DNA of 64,000 bases from Choanephora cucurbitarum (lineage: Eukaryota > Mucoromycota > Mucoromycetes > Mucorales > Choanephoraceae), in the NCBI GenBank assembly GCA_025331435.1, contig JAIWNI010000009.1, positions 124,001 through 188,000 on the forward strand, read 5' to 3'. The notes under the pieces are model-generated. The model was not told the DNA's origin. It made no database searches and saw only the letters and a list, made by a program, of their open reading frames with translations. Positions 12,597 to 24,156 of the stretch are shown piece by piece. How positions within the stretch are numbered: position 1 is the stretch's first letter; each line of letters opens with the position of its first letter. The position numbers and the translations under genes were made by a program.

Positions 12597-14076
12597 TTAT
12601 ATCAGTGTTTCTCGCTGATCTCTTCTTCTTTGCTCGCGTATTCGCTCTAGCTCAATGGATCTTGGATCTGAAGGTGCTGAGATTAATGCACGAGTAGGAA
12701 TCGACACAAACTTGGGCATAGGTCGATGCTCTAAATCTAGTGATATGTTGATTGCTAAAAAAGAAAAATGTTAAAAGAGGAGGGAAAAAAGAAGGACCAG
12801 TTTGGTATTCTTACCTGCTTGGAGATGTTCTACCCATGATATCATCTCTACATGAGAAGATAACTTCATTAGGAATTGTGGACCTTGTTGTGTCATCAAT
12901 CGAAGCACATTTGGTCTCCTAAAGTAGTCTAGTGCCCTTGAGGCCTCAGCACCTGCTAGTGAGATGGTGAATATGGGTGTATAATAGTACTTGTGGTAAT
13001 AATAATATGGATTCTTCAAAGGCCATCGGTAATAGTTTTTGATATCAATTTGACTTTTAGCTGGTTTGGCTCTGTACACCCGAAGAACAGTTCCCCATAG
13101 TTCAATATAGAGTTTTCTAATTTCCAAAAACAAATTAGGTACAAATGTCACATTTTTTCCTTTTTCTAAAGAGAAATATTCTGTTTGTATTTTACCTCCA
13201 AGCTCTCCATTTACTTCGCATATTGGGTGCATCTAATTCATTTTTTACATAAACGTATCCCATTTTAAATACAGTGCAAGAGTATCCGGGTAGTTCTTCT
13301 CGTCCCTCTTCCTCACGTGGAATGATCATGGATCGGCATCTATCTAATCGCCTTCCGAAAATGGTTGAAGTATAATCCGGTGGCGGGGATAAACTATGCA
13401 AATGAGAAGGTAACTGCACTGGCATCGAGAGTGGTCGATTAGCATGGTTGTTATTGCTGTTGATGGCAGGTTTACTTCTGCGAATGACTGTTCCTGGGGG
13501 TGCTACAAGGCTACCAGAGGATGTGTTTCCTTGTATTGAGGGTGTCACAAGTGGTTCATGCTGACGAGAAGAATGGTAAGAATCATAAGCATGGATAGCT
13601 CGCATAATCGATTCCGAGGATACAGAGCCGACCAGTGTCATACTATCATCACTTTGGTTTATATTACCACAACGAGTATAGTCTGACATGACGCTATTCG
13701 TTTCATCTGGACCATTGTTGCTTTCCTCCAAGATTCTGTCATCTATTGCTTGCTTTGTGATATGTGTCTTGAGGGCCCTTGCGCAGTTGGACAATAGATC
13801 CAAGTCAGCTTCATTCCTTAAACCGAGTGAAACGAAGTCTTTTTCGGACATGGCTACGAATTGATCGAAATCGATGTTTGCTTGCTGAAATAATGGTATA
13901 TACTGCTCAAGGGATAATTGGCCAAGAACAATTGATGACAACTTTGTCTTGTCTGAAAATAATAAAAAGCATAAGACCTTTGCTGGAAGATTCAAGTCAA
14001 ATTATTTACCCATCAAGAATGGTGCTTCCTTATTAATTCGCTCATGATTAAAATAGTGACGATGTTGAATTTCCAT
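12597..14076 (-). CDS. SAM and PH domain protein (Boi1/Boi2-related)
   Basis: Predicted 427-aa signalling or cell-polarity adaptor. Minus-strand exons are 14076-14010, 13952-13196, 13116-12815 and 12754-12597, all GT-AG and in frame. A SAM domain covers about residues 25-95 (LGQLSLEQYIPLFQQANIDF, then FVSLGLRNEADLDLL). A Ser/Pro-rich linker follows. The PH domain, about residues 245-375, starts MGYVYVKNE, continues SKWRAWRKLYIELWGTVLRV, and ends with LKLSSHVEMISWVEHLQA-type helix sequence. The splice at 13195-13117 rejoins KWRAW to RKLYIELW. A short tail rich in Arg and Glu ends the protein. Yeast Boi1/Boi2 have SH3-SAM-PH order; no SH3 domain is visible here. PH domains of this type usually bind phosphoinositides or Rho GTPases at sites of growth. 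Confidence 0.85.
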
Positions 14077-17000
14077 TGTAATGAAGCATATAGAGGAAGA
14101 ATTAGAATAAGAAAAAAAAGGGAAGAAAAAGAAGATTGACAAAAAAAAAGCTGAAAAATATATAAGGGCGATGGGAGGACAACATCTAGATGATAAAGAC
14201 GTCAATACTTTTTCCTCGTGACAGTGTAGATTTCACATAAAAAATTGTGATGATCCCACATCACCGAATTAAAGTTTGACCAACAAGTTAAAAACTCCTC
14301 TCCAATCAGGCAGTCTGCGAGTTTTCTTCACAGTTTTTTTTTAATGTAAAGGCAGGGAAGAAAGGGGTGAGTATTTGCCTGCCTCGCGTTCATGCATGAT
14401 TTTAAGATTTTCATGAAAAAAACACGCTTCACTTGAATGAAAGACCATGCTCACTTGAAAAAGAAAAAGCCCTCTTTTGAGTTATTTGTGTAGCTGTAAA
14501 CTAAGAACCGAATCAACCATCTACTGCCACAAATAGATGGCTCCTAAAGCAATATGCGAGGCAGTTATTTACTTGTGCTACGCTTCGGATAGGCTGGGCC
14601 TCTTTAAATAGAAAATCAATTTAGCAGGCCGCTCATTTGTGTCAGGTAAGACATTGCTTACTGATGCGAGTTATCAGGTTTAAGAGTTATTTGTATCTGT
14701 ACTTTACAAGCAAACTATTGTCACGATTTTATATTGTATTGAGCAGATGATATTCCTTGCTGCTCCTCTTTTCTATAGTTTTCAGAAAAAAAACATTGTT
14801 CAGTCGAAGAGAATCATATATGCAGTGATGACAGGACTTATGGGATCGACCCCAGACCTCAATCCGATCACCGACAGAGCCGGTTGCTTAGGGAGTATAA
14901 ACAAACTGCTATGCCGGCTATATATCGAAAACAAGACAGGGAAACATATGGTCATTAATGCACACACTCTCATGTACGCAATTTTGTTGTGCAGAAGGTC
15001 TTATTCATTGGTTTAAGAAAAAAATCGGGACACGAAATTGTTATTAATCGATCCAAGTAGTCTTTGCTTAGCAGACGTAGATAGACTCATTTCATTGAAC
15101 TAGTTCCAAACAGCATCTGGCTGATATGTGTGCAACTAATCAGAAAAAATCAATGCAAAATAAAATTTATCAGAAACAAAAAGGAGATTTTCTAAAAAAA
15201 AAAACAGAAAAAAGGGAGAGGGTTTGCATTTTACCGTTTTTTTTTCTAGAAAATAAAGATCGCTCTATAGCTAGAACATTATTTTGAAGGCCCATCTGAG
15301 ATTGATTGTCCTTTATCTGTTGATCACTGAAAAAGAAAGGGATGTTAGCCACCATAACTACAACAAATGGTCGGTTTTTGTATATAGAAATCGAATATTA
15401 CTGATTCAAGGATTTCAGCAGCTGCTCTTAGTTAACCCAAGTGTGTCCATGTCTTTTCAAAAGCCCAAAGATGCTCTTTCCAGAAATCAAAATTCGCTCA
15501 ATCCAAGCAAGGCCTCTTTTTGAAGTGAATGCCTTTTGGATGATATGAGCAGGAAAAAATCTATCAAATTTTAATTAAACCAATTGATATTGTTCCATTC
15601 TTATCTTAAAAATCTGATTATACATCGGAACTACAGATGTCTGGACATATGTTGGTGAAAAGTCATATAGATCTCATGTATCCCTTCCTTATATCCTCAT
15701 TCTGTTTGAGAGATTGTATTTTACTAACAATCTTCCTTGCTTCTGCTTATCCTAGACAAGCTAGTCAGCTCACTGACAGCTAATCCGTAAAAAGGTAACT
15801 GTATTCTTGTTTTGCTTCCCGAAAGCCAGAACGTCATGTGCGCATTTGAGAGGGCTTTACGACATGAATCGCTCTAGAAAGATATCATTACCCTTTTAGC
15901 ATTTTCTCTGTCATGAACAATATTAAAAGTCGACCCCGTATGTCTTTGAGCAGTATCTTTTTATCTACTACAAAGAGCAAATTAGATGAGAGCCTGCATG
16001 AGCATACAACAGGCAATAAACAAAGAAAAAGCCGAACAAGGATACATCAAATCAAGGTGCTGAGAAAATGGGTATGAGCTTTGATTTAGGACAAATTGAA
16101 AAGGGGCATTTATTTGTTCAATGGCATATGCTTAGAGGGTAAAGTAACTGCAGGACGCAACATATATAATAAGAAGTCAGAATCAGTATTCCAAAAATCA
16201 ACCTCTTCTCAATATAAAATACCTACACGTACGTTGAAAATACGGTAATTGTCACAGTTGGAGACATAAGCTTAAAAGAATTATTAGACTGGTCTTTTAG
16301 TGAAAGAATAGTCTGTGCTCTATCCTAAAAGGTACACACACGCCATCTGCGGTAAGCTTAGCTCCATTTCGTTTCAAGAAAAGAAGCAACAAAAAATCAA
16401 ACTATATGGTGACTACAGAGAGGGGTTCAATACATCAAGGGTTCTTGGGTCAATCAGCATAGATTAGCCAAAAAAAAAAAAACCAATCGCCAAGGCGGGC
16501 AGAGGGTCCCTTGGTTTATTGAATTGCTTTACCAGATTAAGAATACGAGTCTTATTTCTACATACGAAGGCACGATTGATCGTCTTGAGACTTTCTTTTT
16601 CATCTCTCTCTGTAATTCTCAATGGATGACTTGTTTTTTTTTCAAGGCAAAAACGCAGACTTAAGACGTATCATGTTCGTTGATTGTACACACTGATGTG
16701 TAAAGACTATGCTTCTTCGCTTTCCAGGAACCACCTAGACGGACGCGTCTTAGAATGAACAAGCCGAAAACATCGTCTCTGTCACCCGCAAACATTATAT
16801 GTAGTACTTGCTGTTCTTGTTGACCATACCTCCTTTCAACTGAGCATGTTCAATCACGAGCTTTCTCTTGTCTCATTTCATATTCTCTATTACTTCTATT
16901 GTAAGCAGGGCTGTAGCAAAAGTTTTTTGACGTATGTTTCTGCTTTTAATACGCGTTTTGCGCAGCTGTGTCATCTTCAGGAGTTATAGCTGTTCTTAGA

Positions 17001-17635
17001 GAATATTGAGAGAGAGCTGCTTCCGCTGCTTGTACTTCTACACTTTTGTGCGTTGCAAACTGTGCTTAAAAGCATAGCCACTACTTCAAAAACGCAAATC
17101 CATAAGGCTGATCTTAATTGTCTTGGAAATACCCAGTAATTCGTTGCTAATGGTCAACAAGTCAAATGTTGTTGCTATAAATCAGCAAGCATGCCTAAAG
17201 AATGGCAGCAGCAGTAGCAACTTAAGTTTTATGCTGTTTCAGATAGAAACAGTTCTGTTATATGTTGCGACGCGCAGTTACTTTATGATCCAAACTCTTC
17301 CATCTTCAACTAATTTATACTTTAGGAGAGTTCTATAAACTCAAACTTGTCTACAAGCAAAGCATCGAACAAAAAAAAAGAACTAAGCAAATTAGTAAGC
17401 TTTATCAAAGAGAATCTCTAAGGACCAAAACAGCTGAGTGCTTTAAGCTTCTGAGAGTATTAGGCGATTGTTGCTTTGTAAGCCTTTACTTTCTCTTTGC
17501 TAACTCAGTTACTGGAATAGTTCAAGAGTTTTGTTTAGAGGCAAAGAAAGCAAAGTCAGCTTTGGCCTTTTGCAATAACATTTAGATTGTGTCCATTGAA
17601 GCAGGTTCATCTTTTAATGCTTTTAGAAGGAAGTA
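14077..17635. other. Gene-poor region left of the transposon
   Basis: Apart from one possible Tc1/mariner relic (separate entry) no coding sequence can be supported over 3.5 kb. The DNA has ordinary AT-rich intergenic composition up to the transposon end at 17636. Confidence 0.45.
14747..15016 (+). pseudogene. Possible Tc1/mariner transposase relic
   Basis: A short open stretch contains STPDLNPIT (about 14842-14868), close to the PDLNPIE motif of Tc1/mariner transposases, which carries the region before the third catalytic acid. The following residues do not continue the family pattern and no upstream DDE sequence could be found, so at most this is a small decayed fragment. A chance match is possible. 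Confidence 0.25.
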
Positions 17636-17930
17636 CACTGTAAAAAAAAAAAAGGTTTTTTTCGCCGAAAAGCCCGCAAAAAACCTTTTTTCAGAGGTTT
17701 TTGAGAGGTTTAACACTTAATTAGCCTTTTGTCGGAGGTTTCTGTTGGGTTTTGGTTGACCTTTTAAAAAAAGGCTTTTTGATGGTTCAATTTTTATTTT
17801 TTTTTATTTTTTCAAAGGTTCTTCTGAGAAACCTTTTTTTTGGGCGAAAATGATTAAATTCGAAAGGTTTTTTTTTTTGGAATATATTTTTTAAAGTACT
17901 TTTACCGGCTTTTTTTGCAGTAGTTATTTT
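17636..17930 (+). repeat. Left terminal and subterminal repeats of the transposon
   Basis: Starts CACTGTAAAA, followed by an A run, then many copies of AGGTTTTT-like units with some inverted AAAACCTT copies (for example near 17653, 17682, 17694, 17706, 17741, 17815, 17830, 17868). Such clusters are binding sites for transposon-encoded proteins in known CACTA elements; binding here is inferred. Confidence 0.75.
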
Positions 17931-17970
17931 ATTCAATCAAATGTTCTATAGATAATTATGTATATTAAGC

Positions 17971-20961
17971 TCAGTATATTTGGTCAAAGCTACCAAGCTT
18001 GCTTCTAGTAATTGCAGAGGAGTCCCAGATGTAATAGTTTCTATTTTGACAGTTGATATAAGTAGCTTTTGTTTGCAGTTGTTCTATGTTGATAATAACA
18101 TATTTGTCTTCTTCATTTTGTAGTTGCTGTTCGTTGTTCAGGTAGAAGCCAATGCGTTGGCTTTGCACTTCATGAAGAACAGGGTTCTTATGAACGCGTA
18201 CCAAACACAATGGTTCTTTTCCAGGCAACCCAAAGATGTATTCAACTGTTGAAAGGAACTTATTGAACACGACATTTGCTGAAACATCACTTATGACATG
18301 CAAGTCAACAAGTACAAGATCGTTGGTTCGGATAATGCACCTACTTTTGTACAGAGTGAGGCTGCTATAGGTAGTAACGTTGAGGTTACCATCAATCGTC
18401 CGCATACTGTTGCCAGCAGGTCTTGATCGATTGAGGTAAGAGCTCAGAGCAACCTCAAACTGTACAGCCCTTGCTTCTGTGGACTTGATAGTAAGCTGTC
18501 GGGTCTTTTGTTTGCCGAGGCAGAAAGTAGATGCACCAGAGCCGGGGACAGGACACAGAAAAGAGCGAATCTCATGAACAGACCTACTGTAATAGTTGGC
18601 AGCAAAGCTCTTGTTCATTTCATTGATTGCATTTTGGCCAGGGCTTTTTTTGGAACGAATGGTAACTTTCGTTAAGCCTATCAGACGTTCTAATGGTCTT
18701 GCACTGATCTGTCGAAGGGGGCCTTGGCTCTTGATGATAAATGGAATATGTAGAAGACTATGCTGGTTCACAGTAAACACATCAGAGGAGCAGTGATTCT
18801 TTAAAAAGGTGTGCCATTGAAGAATATTCCTTTCAATATTTTGTAAGTCTGCTTTTGTTATTTTGAACTGAAGTGACAATGAACAGGCTTTGGACAAACA
18901 ACGTAGAGCAGAATACATTTCTTCCAGCAACTTTCGTTCGATTCTTTTTTCTCTAGTGGCTATTTCATCGTTTTGTTGCTGGTACATTGCTGGCAATACA
19001 TTTGGTACAACATGTTGCAAAAACATGATCCAGTCAACGCCTCGAGCATGTCCTGATCTATCATGTATGTCTACATGGTAACAAGCAAATATGTACGTAT
19101 ATTTTTGGCTTTAGTATTTTGGGGGGAGCAAAAACTCGAGATTTGTCTACTTACCTATCAAATTGCCTTCAAATGCTTTACTATTAGTATACTTGGCGGT
19201 ATTAGCCATGCACAATCCTATCGTTTTTCTATAGCGGTTTTTCAAGAGCAAAATGTTTTCTTTGTGCTTTCCAGTACTTATAAGATTCCACAGCTGCTTG
19301 GCAACATTGTGTCCCCAAAGATGCAATTCATCCAAACACAAAAACGAAGAGTCAGTGAAACAGGCAAGAAATTGAAGAGGTGTGGAGTGCTTAATACCAC
19401 AGGTTTCCTAGAAGAATAACCAGGTTAGTTCAACTCACAGTTCGTTGAAAGTTGCATTTCTATTTACTCACCTTGTCGACATCAAAATCAGCTTTCTTTC
19501 TGATTTCGGTTGAAGCACCATCTACGATAAAGGAGTATCCTCTTTTGACCAAACGACGAGTCCCCTGAATCTTACAGATTCTGCAGCCAAACTCAGAAGC
19601 ATGGGTTTTGTGTGCTATCATCTCTGACATGGCAGGGAAATCACCGATGATAGCAAGCACAAAGGCTTTGCAGAAGATGTTTTGGCCGTCTTGTGTTTTG
19701 ATCTTCATGCCATGCTCTTGTAATGCCAAAAGATCCTCGAATGTTGGTGCCAGGTAACTATATATGTTTTTTGGTTTTTTGCTTCCGAAGGTAATCATGA
19801 CCTGTAACATATTTTCTTTCTTGTAGCTACAAGTTATAAAGAGGTTGAGAAACACAGTATAATGGATCAGATTCGCCGCATATCAATCTTTCACTTACCG
19901 AACATCTGGAGGAAGGTTTAGAACCACTGCCATAAAAGTGACCATGGTTGTAGAGCCCCTCTTTTGAGGAGCGAAGCCATCGATATACAAAGCAAGAGCA
20001 AGGTCATAATCGTTTTTAAACAGATGCTTATGCTTTTGATAGAGGTCTCCATCAAAGATATCCGTGTAAGTATTTGCTACTCTGGACTTCTCATGTTGAA
20101 CACGGTACAACAGTTGTTCTCGGTTTTGGGCTTTATTGAACATGGTAGCCAGTTGGTGGTAGAGGGGGATCTGTGTAGTTGTTGCAACTGGACTTACACC
20201 ATCTTCCTTGTACCGCTTGTTGTTCGTTTCGCAGGAGCACTCAACCTGATCATCTTGATAAAACATGTGTGAGTGACTTTCACAAACATGGTAGGTTTTT
20301 TTAAGCGGACCGTAGGGAGTTTCAACAAGCTTGTTTGAGAGGTACGGGGAAAGCAACATAGGACCAGCTACAAGACAGTTACAGTCAATAAAGAGAACGA
20401 AATTATATGTGAGGACAGAGAAGGTAGATACGTACAATAACCAATACTTCTCAAAAACTTGTTGAAGTGCTTAATCAATCCATCTTGTGCTACATTGTTC
20501 ACCTTGTTCTCTCTCATAAACATCTTCAATTCGACGTTGAACTTATCAAAAGCATCTGGAGAGCCCAAAGTAGATGAGAAGTCAACTTCCAACGGACGAT
20601 CCATGTTTTCAAGATGTCTTTCCAAATGAAGATTAACTTGCTCGATTTCGTTGATCTTCTCTTCTTCTTGATCCTCTTGGTCAACGACTACTTCTTCTTC
20701 CGCTTCAACTGCCTCGCAACTTTCATCTTCATCGTTGCTTTGATCATCAATTGCATTATCGACAGCAGAAAAGGCATCAGATTCCGTCATCAAAGCGTCT
20801 TCATTAGATTCCACTTTGTAGGAAGCATATGCTGTGTGGTTTTCAGCATTACGCATAGTAGCGGACATAATCTTGGCAATACGATCCAATTCGTGCTTAT
20901 CACAATGCTTTTTGTAAGCTCTTTCAGTAATTCTTGAATCGCAGATTGTACAGTAACGCAT
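17971..20961 (-). CDS. Tnp2-like CACTA transposase
   Basis: Predicted 900-aa transposase, intact over five minus-strand exons: 20961-20436, 20367-19899, 19826-19472, 19407-19155 and 19070-17971. All four introns are GT-AG and phase-consistent, with no internal stop. An N-terminal C2H2-like finger (C4, C7, H19, H23) is followed by an acidic linker. The catalytic region has the Tnp2 pattern: DLALALYIDGFAP (D305), VVLNLPPDVRYKKEN, SKKPKNIYSYLAPTFEDL, and a second acidic site in IIGDFPAMSEM (D394), then the zinc-type CRIC pair (C413, C416) and CLDELHLWGHN in exon 4. GVDWIMFLQHVVPNVLP opens the last exon. Proteins of this type excise and insert CACTA elements by recognising their ends. The third catalytic acid is not certain. 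Lack of decay suggests recent activity or selection on the protein. Confidence 0.88.
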
Positions 20962-21460
20962 TTTATTAGTTATAAAACAAACTGTCATTGAAGGACTGAC
21001 ATGTTTATTAATACCAGAAATTCAGGTCATCGGCTTTTAAATGTGCTCCAATGGAATTCATGTTACTACGAATTCTAACTATGCCGCTCCAATTAAAAAT
21101 GCCTTTGTGTATTGCAAAGCAGAAAGTCTTGACAAGCTAACCTTTTGAACAATTTACTTTGCAAATATACTGCGGATGCAGTCCCCCATTTTCGAAGCCA
21201 CTGCGGTTTTCTAGGTAAAAGAAAAAAACTTTTTTCACGATTATTAATTTCTCTTTTTTCTCTTTCTCCCTCACTTATTCAATTTTAAGGTAAATAATAG
21301 TAAAAAATTGCTTGTCATTCAACTAATCGCCATTCCATTTCAACTTATATTATCAAATCAAAGGTATTGCTCAATTGATGTGGTTTATTTGTGTTCTATG
21401 AATAGTGATAATGAGTCGATAGCTTATTGCTTTTTGTTTAATCTGTAGAACAATATCGAA
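20962..21460. promoter_or_regulatory. Divergent promoter region between the two transposon genes
   Basis: This 499-bp space separates the 5' ends of the transposase and the accessory gene, so it should drive both. It contains a pyrimidine tract at about 21226-21280. A likely 5'-UTR intron of the accessory gene spans 21363-21448 (donor GGTATTG, acceptor CTGTAG), ending 12 bp before its ATG. Confidence 0.5.
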
Positions 21461-22132
21461 ATGGCTCCCACTCCCAAGTACGTAACTGACCTTTTGGCCG
21501 CATTTGGTCAAGTTGTTGAACGTCTTACTGCAGTTGAAAAGCAGAATGAGATACTTTCTGACCTAGTTCATGAACTTGGTGAAGAAATCACTGGTCTTAA
21601 TCAACAGGTTCAGCTACTAAGCAGTGACCAAAGCCCCGCCACCACCACCACCACCTCCATGGCAAGAACCTTCAGGTATAACATGCCTAAGCGAACAAAT
21701 CCTGGAGCAAGTATAAGATGGGTTCTGGCCGACGCTCTTCCTGATCATACTGAGGAAGAGCTAAAGGCCCTCTTCAAGGACTTTGGCAGCATGGCTCTCA
21801 AAGCATGCACCATCTATGCCAACAGCGAAGGCAATCCGGGCGCCAGCTACACAAAGGTCCCTGCTCAAGGTAAGTCTGTTATGCAGCAAACAGCACTTGA
21901 TCTGTTGCTCAAAGCACATGAAGAGCTGTCCTTTCTTCATGAGTGCGAGTCGTACTGGCCTGTTGGATTTGCTATCCAAAACTCTTGGACAGAATTTGCC
22001 AAGCGACAGTAAGTAAATAATTGCAAGTAAACGGCACCATTACTAATTGTAATTTAATGTATTTGTAGCCGAAAAAGGGAAGCTCTTCTTGCTGCAAGAG
22101 CTGCTGCAAGAAACGCTTCTGCTGCTAGCTAA
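21461..22132 (+). CDS. Coiled-coil accessory protein of the transposon, unknown family
   Basis: Predicted 203-aa protein from exons 21461-22008 and 22069-22132; the intron has a TTACTAAT branch site and TTTGTAG acceptor. I do not recognise a named family. Residues about 10-54 form a heptad pattern (LLAAFGQVVERLTAVEKQNE onward) typical of a coiled coil. A Thr-rich hinge (residues 60-67) leads to a compact region with TFRYNMPKR, IRWVLADALPDHTEEELKAL, and SYWPVGFAIQNSWTEF. The tail is basic and Ala-rich (HRKREALLAARAAARN). It lies inside the transposon ends, head to head with the transposase. By analogy with TnpA of plant En/Spm it could bind subterminal repeats and bring the ends together, but no sequence homology to TnpA is claimed. 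It could instead be a captured host gene. Confidence 0.75.
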
Positions 22133-22254
22133 TTGACTTCTTTTTTGCTTGAATAAAATGTTTTTTTCCTTATATCTGCTGTTTCGATTCCACAAGCATT
22201 GGCTGGAAGCGATTATGTAGCTTTCCAAGCATAATTAAAGACATTCATTTATAA

Positions 22255-22551
22255 CCAATAAAATGCGTTTAATTTGAACCTCTAAAAGACCTTTTTCTCG
22301 AATGTACAAACCATTGAAAAACCCTGAAATAAAGGCCAATAAAGGACCCGTTTTAAAAACCTCGAAATGACCTCTAAAAGACCTCTAAATGACCCTTTGC
22401 AGGCGAATGCAAAAAAACCTTTAAAAAACCTTTAAAAAACCTCGACAATTTAGCCTTTAAATAACCTTTGATTTCGACATTTTAGCCTTTTAAAATCGGG
22501 GTCTTTTGACCTTTAAAAAACCTTTAAACGACCCCTAATTTTTTTACAGTG
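22255..22551 (-). repeat. Right terminal and subterminal repeats of the transposon
   Basis: Ends ...TTTTTTTACAGTG, the reverse complement of the left end. It holds many AACCTTT, GACCTCTAAA and ACCTTTAAAA units (for example 22278-22300, 22356-22395, 22410-22445, 22462-22475, 22508-22532), in inverse orientation to the left cluster. Several units are near tandem copies about 10-15 bp apart. Confidence 0.75.
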
Positions 22552-22622
22552 ACGTAATTCAATTTCCTCCTGAAAAGTCAAAAAATAAAATAAATCCACG
22601 TTTGCTCATCTATAGCTAAGTG

Positions 22623-24156
22623 ATGGAGCGAACATCAACTCAATCTTCCCGCCTATTTGTGTTTGTCATTTGTCTTGTCTTTCGCCTTTTCAACGCGTAC
22701 TGGACTCGTACTTATGACAATCCAGACGAGTACTGGCAAGGACAAGAAGTAGCTCATCATCTGGTTTTTGATCAGGGCAATTTGACTTGGGAATGGAGAG
22801 AAAAGATCAGAAGTTTTGCTCATCCACTGACAATCGCAGCCGTATACAAACTAGTTCAACTACTAAAACTCGACCAAGGTCATCTGCTAGTTGCGATGCC
22901 TCGCTATTTTCAAGCCACTATAGCAGCTATAGCAGATATAGCTACATACAATTTGGCCAAACGAGTTATTGGCAACGATATCGCGTTACCTATGGTATGG
23001 CTTTATTTGATTGTCCTGTGTCGTAAACTAATACTTTATATAGCTTTTTACCACCCTTTGTTCTTGGTTTAATTTTCATATGGCAGCACGTACACTGTCC
23101 AATAGTACTGAAATGGCATTAACTATGATTGCTCTTAATTTTTGGCCTTTGCCCAATGTTCCTTCTTCAGCTTCTCAGACAAAGCACTACCGTATCGCTC
23201 TCTTTCTGGCCGCGTTAGCCTGTGTGATGCGACCTACTAATGGCATAATATGGCTTTTTGCTGGATGCCAGTTGCTCTGGGTCAGTCAAAATCGTTTGGC
23301 AGTTGCTCTTAATGCAGTTTTAATATGTTCAGTTGTAGTAGCCTGTAATGTTTGGATAGACACTGCTCTATACAAAGAGCTGGTCTTTACACCACTTGAA
23401 TTTTTCAAGACGAATGTGATCAACAATATCTCTCTGTTTTATGGTGTGCATACCTGGCACTGGTATCTCTCTCAGGGTTTGCCTGTCATTCTGACTACTT
23501 TCTTGCCCTACACTCTTTTTGGACTGTATCGCGTTTACCATACACCTACCGTCTATCAACGTATGAAATCACTCTTATCGTTGATGGGTTGGGTCATCAG
23601 TGTATATAGCTTGTTGCCTCATAAGGAATTTAGATTTCTTTTCCCTATCGTGCCTTTGATTTTGATGGTGTCTGCTTATGGCATACAACACAAAGGTCGA
23701 TTGACGATTGCTTTCTTAGTGTTGACTCAGTTGCCTATGGCCCTGTACCTCTCTCTATGGCATCAACGAGGTGTGGTTGATGTCATGCTTTGGTTGCGAT
23801 TGCAAGAGCCTACCTCAGTCGGTGTTTTGATGCCCTGTCATTCAACACCGTGGTACTCTATCATCCACAAGAACATACCAATGTGGTTCTTGACTTGCGA
23901 GCCACCTCTGACAGAGGGCGTTTTAGATGAAGCAGACGCATTTTATGCAGAGCCACTTGAGTTCTTGAAAGCCGACCAAATCAACAGGCAATGGCCAGTA
24001 TCTCATCTTGTATTGTTTGACAACCTATTACCTCAACTAGGTAAACACCTTGAGTCGGAGGGTTATAAAGAATGTCAAAGATTCTTTAATAGCCATTTCC
24101 ATGATGATAGCAGAAGAAGAGGCGACGTCGTTGTTTTATGTTATAAGAAAGATTAG
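22623..24156 (+). CDS. GPI10: GPI mannosyltransferase 3 (PIG-B/Gpi10)
   Basis: Adds the third mannose to the glycosylphosphatidylinositol core in the ER membrane, using dolichol-phosphate-mannose (GT22 family). Exons 22623-22994 and 23044-24156 give 494 aa. Motifs seen are RTYDNPDEYWQGQEVAH near the N-terminus (the luminal acidic loop of GT22 enzymes), SWFNFHMAARTLSNSTEMAL just after the splice, MRPTNGIIWL, and HKEFRFLFPIVPLIL. Several hydrophobic segments fit a polytopic ER enzyme. The ATG at 22623 is the first in frame before the conserved part. The CACTA-like element ends 71 bp upstream, so most of the normal promoter may be displaced or replaced by transposon sequence. No damage to the coding part is seen. 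Confidence 0.9.

Larger units (their letters stand above)
17636..22551. mobile_element. CACTA-like (Tnp2-type) DNA transposon, 4,916 bp
   Basis: Both ends, read inwards, start with the same 13 nt CACTGTAAAAAAA. Just inside each end lie about 300 bp of short AGGTTTTTT/AACCTTT-type repeats in opposite orientation. Short CACTA/CACTG termini plus dense subterminal repeats are the hallmark of CACTA (CMC, En/Spm) elements. Inside are a Tnp2-like transposase gene (minus, 20961-17971) and a divergent second gene (plus, 21461-22132), as in two-gene En/Spm elements. Both genes are unbroken, so the element looks complete and potentially autonomous. The flanks are aagta on the left and acgta on the right: no perfect 3-bp target duplication, at best a 5-bp one with one mismatch. 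The right end lies 71 bp before the GPI10 start codon. Confidence 0.85.

Noticed and set aside
17636..22551. KDZ (Kyakuja/Dileera/Zisupton) transposon as an alternative class
   Set aside because: KDZ elements give 8-bp duplications, none of which is seen, and the protein motifs (IDGFAP, NLPPDVR, GDFPA, CRIC) fit Tnp2/CACTA better.
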